Shown: positions 9,964 to 17,727 of the stretch, piece after piece
Numbering within the stretch: the first letter of the stretch is position 1
Layout: the number at the start of each line of letters is the position of its first letter
Source: Micromonosporaceae bacterium KJ-029
Lineage (GTDB): Bacteria > Actinomycetota > Actinomycetes > Mycobacteriales > Micromonosporaceae
DNA length: 64,000 bases
Assembly (NCBI GenBank): GCA_005402585.1
Contig: BIFP01000022.1
Span: forward strand, 248,001 to 312,000
Direction: 5' to 3'
The notes under the pieces: generated by a model
Database searches by the model: none
What the model was told of the DNA's origin: nothing
Seen by the model: the letters and a program-made list of their open reading frames with translations, nothing else
Program-made: the position numbers and the translations under genes

Positions 9964-10018
9964 CGTTAAGCGGGGCCCCCTGCTATGCACGAGGCGTTAA
10001 CAGGGGGCCCTTCCTTAC
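9964..10018. repeat. 55-bp hairpin repeat, copy 2, inverted relative to copy 1
   Basis: Starts CGTTAAGCGGGGCCCC and ends GGGGGCCCTTCCTTAC. It is the inverted partner of 9154-9208 (7 mismatches in 55), placing the AraC gene inside an inverted-repeat-bounded segment of about 865 bp. It lies after the histidine kinase stop and before the AraC start on the same strand. Confidence 0.85.
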
Positions 10019-10111
10019 ATCCGGTGGTGCATGCCGAGCCGGAGCAGCACGAAGCGCAGCACGGTGGCGGTGAGCAGCAGCGCCAGCAGGTTCGCCGGTT
10101 CCGTGCGTCGC

Positions 10112-11575
10112 CTATGCGTCGGCTGTGGGATTCGGCAGCCGGACCGTGAACACGGTGTGACCGGGGCGGGTGTCGAGCGAGACGGTGCCGTGGTGGGCCT
10201 CCACCACGGCGGCGACGATGGACAGGCCGAGGCCGGTGCTGCCGTGGGCGCGAGACCGGGAGCTGTCGCCGCGGGCGAACCGCTCGAACACCTCGGCCCG
10301 TAGCTCGGGCGGCACACCGGGGCCGTTGTCGGCGACGCTGATCTCCGCGGCGCCGTCGGTCAGCCGCAGGCTGGTGGTGACGGTGCTGCCGGGCGGGGTG
10401 TGCACCCGGGCGTTGGCCAGCAGGTTCGCCAGCACCTGGTGCAACCGGGCGGGGTCACCGGGGACCCGGATGACCTCGTCGGGCAGGTCAAGCTGCCAGC
10501 GGTGCTCCGGGCCGGCGACGTGCGCGTCGCTGACCGCGTCCACCACCAGGGCGGTGAGGTCGACCGGTTCGACGGCCAGGGGCCGGCCGGAGTCCAACCG
10601 GGCCAGCAGCAGCAGGTCGTCCACGAGGCTGGTCATCCGGGTGCTCTCCGACTCGACCCGGCGCAGGGCGTGCGCCACGTCGGGCGGGACCTGGTCGCGG
10701 CCCCGGCGCGCCACCTCGGAATAGCCGCGGATCGCGGCGAGGGGGGTACGCAGCTCGTGGCTGGCGTCGGCGACGAACTGGCGTACCCGGGTCTCGCTGG
10801 CCTGCCGGGCGGCGAGCGCGGCGGCGACGTGCCCGAGCATCCGGTTGAGCGCGGATCCGACCTGGCCGACCTCGGTACGCGGGTCGGTGTCGGCGGCCGG
10901 CACCCGTTCGGAGAGCGCCACCTCGCCCCGGTCCAACCGCAGTTCGCTGACCCGGCCGGCGGTGGCGGCGACCCGACGCAGCGGGCGCAGCGTGGCCCGG
11001 ACGATCAGCGCCCCGGCGGTGCCGGCGACGAGCAGCCCGGCGGCGGTGACGGGGGCCTGGGCGGCCACCATCCACCAGACCGTCTCCTGCACCCCGGCCA
11101 GCGGTATGCCCAGCACCCGTACGGCGCCGGTGGCGGACTGCCGGGCCACCAGCCGGTAGCTGCCCCGGTCGCCCAGGTCGCGGCTGTGCGGATGGCCGTC
11201 GGTGGGCACCCCGGCCAGGGCGGCGACCTCGTCGACCGGTACCGCCTGTTCCTGGCGGTCGACCAGCGTCCACGCCTCGGTGACCCGCCCGTCGACGACC
11301 TGCGCGCTGATCGTGCCGTTCGGGAAGCCGCGCGGGACCCGCACGTCGGGCCAGGGGCCCGGGCCGGGACCCGGGCCCGGCTCCCACGGCGCTCCGGCCC
11401 GGCCGGCGGACATCGGCATGAGCTGCTCGTCGACCCGGGAGATCAGGAAGTGCCGCAGCGCCACCGTGGTGAGGCCGCCGATGGCCAGGCTGACCACGGC
11501 GAGCAGGGCGACCAGGGTGACCACCAGGCGGGTCCGCAGCGACCAGCCGGCCAGCCACCGGCGCACGGTGTTCAC
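10112..11575 (-). CDS. Sensor histidine kinase (OmpR-system partner)
   Basis: GTG at 11575 overlaps the response regulator stop by 4 bases (GTGA); the longer frame to 11710 is only a shadow of that gene. In 487 aa there is a first membrane helix (about 17-40), an extracellular sensor of about 120 residues rich in Pro and Gly, a second helix (AGLLVAGTAGALIV), a HAMP linker, a dimerisation box with the phospho-acceptor His in DASHELRTPLAAIRGY, then the ATPase boxes NLLANARVHTPPGS (N), ISVADNGPGVPPE (G1) and GSTGLGLSIV (G2). It should phosphorylate the co-transcribed regulator in response to an extracellular cue. The signal is unknown. Confidence 0.93.
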   Translation of the reverse strand: MNTVRRWLAGWSLRTRLVVTLVALLAVVSLAIGGLTTVALRHFLISRVDEQLMPMSAGRAGAPWEPGPGPGPGPWPDVRVPRGFPNGTISAQVVDGRVTEAWTLVDRQEQAVPVDEVAALAGVPTDGHPHSRDLGDRGSYRLVARQSATGAVRVLGIPLAGVQETVWWMVAAQAPVTAAGLLVAGTAGALIVRATLRPLRRVAATAGRVSELRLDRGEVALSERVPAADTDPRTEVGQVGSALNRMLGHVAAALAARQASETRVRQFVADASHELRTPLAAIRGYSEVARRGRDQVPPDVAHALRRVESESTRMTSLVDDLLLLARLDSGRPLAVEPVDLTALVVDAVSDAHVAGPEHRWQLDLPDEVIRVPGDPARLHQVLANLLANARVHTPPGSTVTTSLRLTDGAAEISVADNGPGVPPELRAEVFERFARGDSSRSRAHGSTGLGLSIVAAVVEAHHGTVSLDTRPGHTVFTVRLPNPTADA

Positions 11576-12318
11576 TCCGCCGGCTTGAGCAGGTACCCGG
11601 CCCCGCGCAGCGTGTGGATCATCGGCGGGCGGCCGGCGTCGATCTTCTTCCGCAGGTACGAGATGTACAGCTCGACCACGTTGGCCTGGCCCCCGAAGTC
11701 GTAGTTCCACACCCGGTCGAGGATCTGCGCCTTGCTCAGCACCCGGCGGGGGTTGCGCATCAGGTACCGCAACAGCTCGAACTCGGTGGCGGTGAGGGTG
11801 ATCAACTGCCCGGCGCGGCGTACCTCGTGGCTGTCCTCGTCCAGGGTGAGATCGCCGACGGTCAGCACCGCGTCCGGTCGGGCGGCGACGGCGAAGCCGG
11901 ACCGGCGCAGCAGGGCCCGCAGCCGGGCGATCACCTCTTCCAGGCTGAACGGCTTGGTCACGTAGTCGTCGCCGCCCACGGTCAGCCCGGCGATCCGGTC
12001 CTCCACCGCGTCCCGGGCGGTCAGGAACAGCACCGGCACCGTGGCGTTGTCCTCCCGCAACCGGCGCAGCACCTGGAAGCCGTCCAGGTCGGGGAGCATC
12101 ACGTCGAGCACCACCGCGTCGGGCTGGAACTGCCGGGCGACGCGTACCGCGGCCATCCCGTCGCCGGCGGAACGCACCTGCCAGCCCTCGTAGCGCAGCG
12201 CCATCGACAACAGGTCGGCCAGGGTCGGCTCGTCATCGACCACCAGCACCCGAACCGGCTCACCGTCGGGGCGGCGCAACTCCACACGGCCCGGCCCGAC
12301 CTCCCCCTCGGTCATCAT
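11572..12318 (-). CDS. OmpR/PhoB-family response regulator
   Basis: This 248-aa protein has a receiver domain at residues 22-135 with acidic pocket VDDEP, phospho-acceptor Asp in VVLDVMLPD, Thr in LFLTARD and Lys in VTKPF, followed by a winged-helix domain ending with EFELLRYLMRNPRRVLSK, VVELYISYLRKKID and IHTLRGAGYLL. This is the classic MtrA/PhoP-like layout. It is the first gene of a two-gene operon with the kinase (4-base overlap). Two adjacent ATG codons (12318, 12315) could each start it. The target promoters cannot be read from the window. Confidence 0.95.
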   Translation of the reverse strand: MMTEGEVGPGRVELRRPDGEPVRVLVVDDEPTLADLLSMALRYEGWQVRSAGDGMAAVRVARQFQPDAVVLDVMLPDLDGFQVLRRLREDNATVPVLFLTARDAVEDRIAGLTVGGDDYVTKPFSLEEVIARLRALLRRSGFAVAARPDAVLTVGDLTLDEDSHEVRRAGQLITLTATEFELLRYLMRNPRRVLSKAQILDRVWNYDFGGQANVVELYISYLRKKIDAGRPPMIHTLRGAGYLLKPAE

Positions 12319-12406
12319 GGTCCCATGGTGGGCCGGGGCGCTGGGCTCCGCTTGTGCGGATCCTGTGCGCCGGCTGTGCGGGTGCCCGGCCGGGCCCGCC
12401 GGTGCG

Positions 12407-12631
12407 TCACTCGGTCACGCCGACCGGATCCGTGCGGACATAGCGCATGGTCCACTCGCCGGCGCCGTCGGGCCGGTGGCGGGCGTAGAGATGGTCGGCG
12501 GCCGGCGTGGGAGCCGCCTCGGGCCGACGCAGCACCCACAGCCGGGGCGGGGTGCCGTCCGGGCCGGCCGGCAACGCCCGGACCAGATCGTTGGCCGGGC
12601 CCCCGACGAAACGTACGGTCACCTCACTCAT
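12407..12631 (-). CDS. Hypothetical 74-aa protein
   Basis: ATG at 12631 is preferred: a GGAGGCGGAG stretch precedes it, and the sequence becomes protein-like there (MSEVTVRFVGGPANDLVRAL). Upstream codons of the longer frame look like noise. The peptide is short, without signal or membrane helix, with a Trp/Arg/Tyr-rich second half (LWVLRRPE, HLYARHRPDG, MRYVRTDP). It sits upstream of the OmpR-type two-component genes on the same strand, about 90 bases away, and divergent from the Ser/Thr kinase. I do not recognise a functional family. Codon bias is consistent with a real gene. Confidence 0.6.
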   Translation of the reverse strand: MSEVTVRFVGGPANDLVRALPAGPDGTPPRLWVLRRPEAAPTPAADHLYARHRPDGAGEWTMRYVRTDPVGVTE

Positions 12632-12798
12632 CACCCGCTCCGCCTCCAGACTGGCCCGACACCTCGGCGGCCCGGCTCGCACGCTAACCCCACGGGCCGC
12701 CGTCCGAGGCCGGTTTGCCCTGATCGGCGGCGGGGTACCGTGCCCGACGCCGCGGGCACCCGCCCCGGGGCGGGCACCACGAGGGCGAGGAGCGGTCG

Positions 12799-13746
12799 AT
12801 GAGAACGCTGGACGGGCGGTACCGGCTCGAACAGCGCGTCGGCGTCGGCGGCATGTCGGAGGTCTGGCGGGCGCACGACGCGGTGCTGGACCGGACGGTC
12901 GCGGTGAAACTGGTGTCGCCCGGCTGGCCGGACGGGGAGGCATCGGTGGACCGCATCCGCGCCGAGGCCCGGTCCGCAGCCCGCCTGGTCCATCCCAACG
13001 TAGCCAGCGTGCACGACTTCGGCACCTGCGTCAGCGCCTCGGGACGCGAGACGCCGTACATCGTGATGGAGCTGGCCGAGGGGCAGACCCTCGCCGCCCA
13101 CCTGCGCGCCGGCCCGCTGGACTGGCGGATCGCGGTACGGGTGTGCGCGGAGGTGAGCGCCGCCCTCGCCGCCGCCCACGCGCACGGCATCGTGCACCGC
13201 GACGTGAAGCCGGCGAACGTGATGCTCACCCCGTCCGGGGTGAAGGTGCTCGACTTCGGCATCGCCACCCCGACCGGCGCCGACGACCCGGCGCCGGTGG
13301 GCATGGTGGTCGGTACGCCCGCCTACCTGGCGCCGGAGCAGCTGCACCGGGCCCCGGCCACCCCCGCGGCCGACATGTACGCCCTCGGCGTCCTGCTCTA
13401 CCGCTGCCTGACCGGGCAGCTGCCCTACCCGGCCGGGAGCGTGATTGAGCTGCTCGGCACCGACCGGCGACCCTCCCCGCAGCCCCTGCCTGACCTTCCC
13501 GGCCGGCCCGCTGAGGTGGCCGAACTGTGCCGGCGCTGTCTTGCCGAGGATCCGACCCGCCGGCCGGGCAGCCTGGTCGCCGCCCTGCTGCTCGCCGAGG
13601 CGGTGGACGCCCGGGTGTACGTGCCGATGGACCAGCCGCTCGCGCTGAGGCGGCCCGCGTCGGTGACCCCGTGGACGGACCAGGCGGCGGCCGAGGTGAC
13701 CGAGGCGGCCGTCGGGCTCCAGTGGGGCCGCCGCCACGGCGGGTGA
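12799..13746 (+). CDS. Soluble Hanks-type Ser/Thr protein kinase
   Basis: 315 aa, almost entirely a kinase domain: glycine loop VGVGGMSEVWRA, ATP-binding Lys in RTVAVKLV, catalytic loop VHRDVKPANVML, magnesium site VLDFGIAT, and the activation/APE segment VVGTPAYLAPEQ. Unlike PknB it has no juxtamembrane helix, PASTA repeats or other sensor, so it works in the cytoplasm and takes its cue from partners. A short tail after residue 270 has no known motif. It stands alone, followed 75 bases later by the OsmC gene, which has its own ribosome site. Its substrates are unknown. Confidence 0.93.
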   Translation: MRTLDGRYRLEQRVGVGGMSEVWRAHDAVLDRTVAVKLVSPGWPDGEASVDRIRAEARSAARLVHPNVASVHDFGTCVSASGRETPYIVMELAEGQTLAAHLRAGPLDWRIAVRVCAEVSAALAAAHAHGIVHRDVKPANVMLTPSGVKVLDFGIATPTGADDPAPVGMVVGTPAYLAPEQLHRAPATPAADMYALGVLLYRCLTGQLPYPAGSVIELLGTDRRPSPQPLPDLPGRPAEVAELCRRCLAEDPTRRPGSLVAALLLAEAVDARVYVPMDQPLALRRPASVTPWTDQAAAEVTEAAVGLQWGRRHGG

Positions 13747-13821
13747 CCCCGGCCGGCGGATGGCCGGAGTTTCACCCGATCGGGCTCGGGTAGCCGGGCG
13801 GGGAACGACGGGAGGAACGTG

Positions 13822-14244
13822 ATGCCGAGTTCCTGGCTGAACGAGGTTGCCACCGCGACCGCCGAGGGCGGGCATGTCCGCACCGACGACGGAGCGCTCT
13901 CCACCACTCTCGCCTCGCCACTGGCGCCGCACTGCACCGGGCTGACCCCGGAGCAGCTGCTCGCCGCCGCCTTCGCGTCCTGCCTGCACCACGCGGCGGT
14001 GGAGGCGGCCGGGGCGATCACCGACGAGGCGCACACCGTCCAGGTACGCGCGGAGGCGAAGCTGGGACGCGACGACGACGGCCGGTACCGGGCCGACGTG
14101 CACGCCTCGATCTCCTCCGTGGGCCTGACCCGGCAGCAGCTCGCCGAGCTGGTCGAGCACGCCGACCGGTTGTGGCCGTTCTCCAGCGGGGACGGCAGCC
14201 GGCACCGGCTCACCGTGACCCCCGCCGAGAACGGCCGGCGCTGA
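13822..14244 (+). CDS. OsmC/Ohr-family protein with altered cysteine pair
   Basis: ATG at 13822 follows GGAGGA by 5 bases. The protein (140 aa) has the Ohr/OsmC fold signature: GLTPEQLLAAAFASCLHHA carries the reactive cysteine. The family normally reduces organic hydroperoxides through a second cysteine in a CPYS motif near the C-terminus. Here that position reads LWPFSSG, so the resolving Cys is replaced by Trp. A different Cys lies 13 residues before the first (PHCTGLTPEQ). The enzyme may therefore use other chemistry or be a non-catalytic member. It is the only peroxiredoxin-like gene seen in the window. Confidence 0.88.
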   Translation: MPSSWLNEVATATAEGGHVRTDDGALSTTLASPLAPHCTGLTPEQLLAAAFASCLHHAAVEAAGAITDEAHTVQVRAEAKLGRDDDGRYRADVHASISSVGLTRQQLAELVEHADRLWPFSSGDGSRHRLTVTPAENGRR

Positions 14245-14273
14245 CCTCCGCCGAGAACTGCCGGCGCTGACCC
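14222..14273. repeat. 26-bp tandem duplication across the OsmC stop codon
   Basis: Units 14222-14247 and 14248-14273 both read CCGCCGAGAAC(G/T)GCCGGCGC then TGACC, differing at two positions. The first contains the OsmC stop. It looks like a recent slippage duplication and leaves the protein unchanged. Confidence 0.75.
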
Positions 14274-14549
14274 GCGGGTGGCCCGATCACCCAATCGAGC
14301 GCGCCTTCGGACCGACCCGACCCTCGTCCGTTCGGGGGAGGCCCGGTGCAGCCACCATCGACCCCGGCAAGATCGGCATTTGATCCCGCCTTGACCTGCC
14401 ATATCCGACATTGACGGAACGACGGATAGTCGTAGATCATCCGCTATTGATCTTCTCACGGAGAATCACCTGGCGGATAGCCACAAATTGTGACGCATGC
14501 CACCAACCGGCCCGGTGGCATCGGGCCGATGTCTTTCTAGCCTCGGCGG
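14274..14549 (+). promoter_or_regulatory. AT-richer promoter region upstream of lysozyme-like gene
   Basis: This intergenic stretch is clearly lower in GC than its surroundings. TTGACCTGCC near 14392 and TTGACGG near 14412 are -35-like; a matching -10 is not certain. I looked for a c-di-AMP (ydaO) riboswitch, common before actinobacterial wall hydrolases, and did not see its conserved core. No gene is evident. Confidence 0.4.
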
Positions 14550-15443
14550 GTGCATCCCGACGACCAGATCGACCAGAAGCTGACCCCCCAGCAACCGGCG
14601 AGCCGTACGGCCTACGGAGCATCATCCGAACGGACGACCGGCCGGCACCGTGCCGCCGTGCCTCCGCGCCGCGGCGTCCGCACCCTGCTGGGTTCCACCC
14701 CCGTCCGCGTGGCGCTGGCCACCGGCATGACCTGCTTCCTCGGCGCGGCGGCTGTCGCCTCGGCCCGCGAGACCGACGAGGCACCCGCGGCGCACGTGGC
14801 CGAGGCGGTGGCCGACCGCGCGCTGGAGGCGCAGGACGGCGTGGCCTCCCGCGCCATGGAGCGCAGCGCCGCCCCCACGCCGGCCAGCCCCAGCCCGTCC
14901 ACCTCTCCGACCGCTTCGCCGACCGCCGCACCCACATCGACCGCCGCGCCGACCGCCATGGCGTCGGCCAGCCCCAAGCCGAAGACGACGCCGACCACGC
15001 CGAGCCCTCCCAAGCCGGTCGCCGGACTCACCCAGGCGCAGATGGACAATGCCAAGGTGATCGTGGATGTCGGCCTCGACCTGAAGCTGCCACGCCAGGG
15101 CCTGGTCATCGCCGTCGCCACGGCAATGCAGGAGAGCACCCTGCTCAACTACGCCAGCGGCGTACTGCCCGAGTCGCAGAACTACCCGCACCAGGCCATC
15201 GGCTGGGACCACGACTCGGTCGGGCTTTTCCAGCAGCGTCCCAGCAGCGGCTGGGGCACCGTGCGCGACCTGATGCGCCCGGCGTACGCGGCCCGTGCGT
15301 TCTACGACGCGCTGGTGGAGGTACCCGGCTGGCAGCAGATGAGCCTGACCATGGCCGCCCAGGCCGTGCAGATCTCCGCCTACCCCTACGCGTACGCCCA
15401 GCACGAGGAGCGTGCCGCCACCGTCGTGGAGGCGCTGACCTGA
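14550..15443 (+). CDS. Exported lysozyme/transglycosylase-like protein
   Basis: 297 aa. A basic N-terminus (about 48 residues) leads into one hydrophobic segment (VALATGMTCFLGAAAVASA) that may be a signal peptide or anchor. Next come a helical stretch, then a low-complexity Pro/Ser/Thr/Ala linker (about 110-165). The C-terminal 120 residues form a compact domain with AMQESTLLN (candidate catalytic Glu), SVGLFQQRPSSGWG and MAAQAVQISAYPYAY. This resembles the lytic-transglycosylase-like domains of actinobacterial peptidoglycan hydrolases. It would act on peptidoglycan outside the membrane. GTG at 14550 lacks a strong ribosome site, so a later start is possible. Confidence 0.75.
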   Translation: MHPDDQIDQKLTPQQPASRTAYGASSERTTGRHRAAVPPRRGVRTLLGSTPVRVALATGMTCFLGAAAVASARETDEAPAAHVAEAVADRALEAQDGVASRAMERSAAPTPASPSPSTSPTASPTAAPTSTAAPTAMASASPKPKTTPTTPSPPKPVAGLTQAQMDNAKVIVDVGLDLKLPRQGLVIAVATAMQESTLLNYASGVLPESQNYPHQAIGWDHDSVGLFQQRPSSGWGTVRDLMRPAYAARAFYDALVEVPGWQQMSLTMAAQAVQISAYPYAYAQHEERAATVVEALT

Positions 15444-15486
15444 CCTGCGGCGGCGTCCCCGGGCGCCGGGGCGGCTACTCGCCGGG

Positions 15487-15933
15487 TCAGGACCGCTTGG
15501 GCAGGACGACCACCCGGCCGAAGAACTCATCGATGCGGTGGACCACGTCGTTGAAGTCGTCCAGGTCGATCGGCTTGGTGACGTACGCGTTGGCCTGCAA
15601 CGTGTAGCTGCTGATGATGTCGGTGTCCGCGTTCGAGGTGGTCAGTACGACGACCGGGATGGTCCGCAGGTCGTCGTCGCCCTTCACCTCGCCCAGCACC
15701 TGGCGTCCGTCCATCCGGGGCATGTTCAGGTCGAGCAGGATCACGTCCGGGCGGTGGGCCTCGGCGTGCCGGCCCTCGCGGCGGAGGAACTCCATCGCCT
15801 CCTGTCCGTCGCCGACCACGTCGATGACCTTCTCGACGTCCGAGCTGGCCAGGGCTTCCTCGATCATGAGCACGTCACCCGGGTCGTCGTCGACCACCAG
15901 GATGCGAACCGGGTCAAGGGTGCGTGCGCCCAT
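15487..15933 (-). CDS. Stand-alone CheY-like response regulator (Rcp1 type)
   Basis: A 148-aa receiver domain with no output domain. The acidic pair is in VVDDDPGD, the phospho-acceptor Asp in VILLDLNMPRMDG, Thr in VVVLTTSNAD and Lys in YVTKPIDL. The insertion around IEEALASSDVEKVI and the closing FFGRVVVLPK match Rcp1-like regulators that partner phytochrome or hybrid kinases. No kinase is adjacent: it is followed by nothing on its strand and preceded by a STAS gene 58 bases upstream. The two may form a small signalling unit, for example in a partner-switching pathway, but that is inference. Confidence 0.9.
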   Translation of the reverse strand: MGARTLDPVRILVVDDDPGDVLMIEEALASSDVEKVIDVVGDGQEAMEFLRREGRHAEAHRPDVILLDLNMPRMDGRQVLGEVKGDDDLRTIPVVVLTTSNADTDIISSYTLQANAYVTKPIDLDDFNDVVHRIDEFFGRVVVLPKRS

Positions 15934-15991
15934 CGTTACCTGCCTCAGGTCGGCGACGACGGGACCAACCGGTCCCGTGCTGGCGGGAAAT

Positions 15992-16342
15992 CTAGTGCAT
16001 CCCGGGGCGATCGGCGCCCGTCGGGTCGTCGGCGCCGTACTCCAGCACCTCGGCCAGGCCGGTCACCGTGAGCACCCGTTCCACCGGGCCGGTCGCGCCG
16101 GTGACCCGCAGCCATCCGCCCTCGACCGCCGCCCGGTTGTCGCCCCGTACGAAAGCGGCGATCCCGGTCGAATCGCAGAACGTAAGATCGGTCAGGTCGA
16201 CCAGGAGCCGGCGCTCCCCGGCGGCGGCGAGCCGGTCGATGACGGCGTTGAGCTGCGCAGCGGTGCTCATGTCCAGCTCGCCGACGAGGCGCAGGCGAGT
16301 CGGCCCGTCGGCGCGCTCGGCGTACGTGACGGTGAACGTCAC
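15992..16342 (-). CDS. STAS-domain anti-sigma factor antagonist
   Basis: A 116-aa protein with a STAS fold: RLRLVGELDMSTAAQL at the start and the phosphorylation loop DLTFCDSTGIAAF, whose Ser is the usual target of an anti-sigma kinase. In its unphosphorylated state it would bind an RsbW-like kinase and release a sigma factor. No such kinase or sigma-B-like gene is present in the window. GTG at 16342 has GGGAGG 8 bases upstream. It probably shares a transcript with the CheY-like gene 58 bases downstream and is divergent from the ArsR operon. Confidence 0.9.
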   Translation of the reverse strand: MTFTVTYAERADGPTRLRLVGELDMSTAAQLNAVIDRLAAAGERRLLVDLTDLTFCDSTGIAAFVRGDNRAAVEGGWLRVTGATGPVERVLTVTGLAEVLEYGADDPTGADRPGMH

Positions 16343-16508
16343 GGAGATCCCCTCCCGTCACCCTGGGGTGGTTGATTGCAGTGGGGCAAGTATAGGGCGT
16401 GCCGCACGGCGGGTCGGGGTTCACGCCGCCCGGCCGCCGGACCACCTCCCAGCCGGTGCCGCCGCCGAGGTGGCGCCCGACCGGCGCCCGCCGTTTCTCC
16501 GGCACATA

Positions 16509-16554
16509 TTGAACCTTCCGGTTCACCTTGGCTATGCTGAACCGCATGGTTCAG
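16509..16554 (+). promoter_or_regulatory. ArsR promoter with two overlapping operators and leaderless start
   Basis: TTGAAC (16509-16514) and TATGCT (16533-16538) are spaced 18 bases apart, a good housekeeping-type promoter. Two copies of the inverted repeat TGAACC-N4-GGTTCA lie at 16510-16525 (over the -35) and 16538-16553 (over the expected start site), centres 28 bp apart. The ATG at 16546 falls 7 bases beyond the -10, so the mRNA should have little or no leader. Autorepression by the ArsR product is inferred. Confidence 0.75.
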
Positions 16555-16884
16555 CAAGATGGCCGTCTCGACCGGATCTTCTCGGCGCTGGCCGACCCGA
16601 CCCGTCGCGCGGTGCTTGTTCGGCTCGGCTCCGCGCCGGCCACCATCAGCGACCTGGCCGAACCGTTCGCCATCTCCCTCACCGGGATGAAGAAGCACGT
16701 CCGGGTGCTGGAGGAGGCGGGTCTGGTGGTGACGGAGAAGGTCGGCCGGTCACGGCGGTGCCGGCTGGGCACCGAGCGACTGGACGACGTGATGGCGTGG
16801 ATCAGCTTCTACCAGCGGCTCTGGGAGCGTCGCCTCGACGGTCTCGACGCCTACTTCACTCTGCGGAAGGGAACGGAGCATTGA
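16546..16884 (+). CDS. ArsR-family winged-helix repressor
   Basis: 112 aa from the ATG inside the second operator; a start at 16528 would lie upstream of the predicted transcription start. The winged-helix core is typical: FSALADPTRRAVLVRLG, the recognition helix region AEPFAISLTGMKKHVRVL and the wing GLVVTEKVGRSRRC. No metal-binding Cys pair of the ArsR/SmtB kind is present, which fits the metal-independent ArsR branch paired with SRPBCC proteins. The stop overlaps the next gene's TTG by 4 bases, so both products are made from one message. Confidence 0.92.
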   Translation: MVQQDGRLDRIFSALADPTRRAVLVRLGSAPATISDLAEPFAISLTGMKKHVRVLEEAGLVVTEKVGRSRRCRLGTERLDDVMAWISFYQRLWERRLDGLDAYFTLRKGTEH

Positions 16885-17348
16885 CCGAGACAGCAGACCT
16901 CCAGTTGCGCTTCAGCCGGCACCTGCCGGCCTCACCGGAGGAGGTGTTCGACGCCTACACGGATGCGGAGAAGCAGAAAATCTGGTTCGGCATCCTCGAC
17001 GACCAGCCCGGCATCGTGGAGATCGAGGTGGATCTGCGCGTCGGCGGGAAACAGACCGCGACCTGGGGGCCGGGTCCCGATCAACTGTTCCACGAGACGC
17101 AGACCTTCCTGGTGATCGAACGGCCACACCGGCTGGTCACCGAATCGGTCGGCAGCAGCCCGGACGGCTCGACGATGACCACGCGGGTCGAGATCACGTT
17201 CGAGCCGGACGGCGACGGGACGCTTCTCACGGTGGTCCAGGGCGGGTTCCCGACCGTCGAGGTGCGGGACTTCTTCACCGAACAGGTCTGGGTCGGCGCG
17301 TGCGACCGGATCGAGACCTACCTGCGGCGCACGCGGTCGTCCGTCTGA
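16881..17348 (+). CDS. SRPBCC (AHSA1/START-like) protein
   Basis: A TTG start at 16881 is inferred from its 4-base overlap with the ArsR stop and AAGGGA 8 bases upstream; the longer open frame runs through other genes and is not real. The 155-aa protein is a helix-grip fold: it opens RHLPASPEEVFDAYTDAEKQ, then WFGILDD, VDLRVGGKQTATWG, an ERPHRLV turn, and a terminal helix DRIETYLRR. Members bind hydrophobic ligands. Pairing with ArsR suggests that the ligand or the SRPBCC state controls its own operon. The ligand is unknown. Confidence 0.88.
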   Translation: MTETADLQLRFSRHLPASPEEVFDAYTDAEKQKIWFGILDDQPGIVEIEVDLRVGGKQTATWGPGPDQLFHETQTFLVIERPHRLVTESVGSSPDGSTMTTRVEITFEPDGDGTLLTVVQGGFPTVEVRDFFTEQVWVGACDRIETYLRRTRSSV

Positions 17349-17357
17349 CGCCGGGGT

Positions 17358-17390
17358 GGCCCCCGACCCTGGGACCAGGGGTCGGGGGCC
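17358..17390. terminator. Bidirectional hairpin after ArsR-SRPBCC operon
   Basis: GGCCCCCGACCC and GGGTCGGGGGCC pair perfectly over 12 bp with a 9-base loop, between the convergent SRPBCC gene and the 108-aa hypothetical gene. Confidence 0.8.
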
Positions 17391-17400
17391 GGAGGATGGC

Positions 17401-17727
17401 TCAGGACGCCGGAACCGGGATTGCGGCGTTGCGGGGCGCGGGTGACTCCGCGTCCTCGGGTGGCCCGGAGTCGGGGGTCTTGAACAGATAGCGGACGAAC
17501 TCCGCGCCCGTCCCGTCGTCGTCCGCTCCGGGCCACTGCCCGGCGCAGTCGACGCCGATCACCTCACGGCCGGTACCGTCGGCCTCCTCCAGCAGCGCCC
17601 ACAGGCTCACCGGGTAGCAGCGGGTGCTTCCAGCGGCCGCACTCTCGGCGGCGGCGTTCTCAGTGGCCAGGCGCCAACGGGCGTACCAGCCGGGCCGAGC
17701 GGGGACGATCTCGACAATCCGCTTCAT
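17401..17727 (-). CDS. Hypothetical 108-aa protein
   Basis: ATG at 17727 has AAGG 5 bases upstream. The protein begins MKRIVEIVPARPGWYARWRL, has a central CYPVSLWALLEEADG, then VIGVDCAGQWPGADDD and EFVRYLF, and ends in a Pro/Ala tail. No signal, membrane helix or known motif is seen. Strand-like and helix-like segments alternate as in a small globular domain. It is convergent with the ArsR-SRPBCC operon and divergent from the DUF2267 fusion, with about 210 bases upstream. I do not recognise a family; composition and codon bias argue that it is real. Confidence 0.7.
   Translation of the reverse strand: MKRIVEIVPARPGWYARWRLATENAAAESAAAGSTRCYPVSLWALLEEADGTGREVIGVDCAGQWPGADDDGTGAEFVRYLFKTPDSGPPEDAESPAPRNAAIPVPAS

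Noticed and set aside
10015..10099. Hydrophobic tail-like minus frame (LANLLALLLTATVLRFVLLR)
   Set aside because: Looks membrane-like but has no ATG/GTG/TTG start upstream within a plausible distance and ends in the repeat.
14274..14549. Possible c-di-AMP (ydaO) riboswitch before the lysozyme-like gene
   Set aside because: The conserved core motifs of that class were not found by eye.
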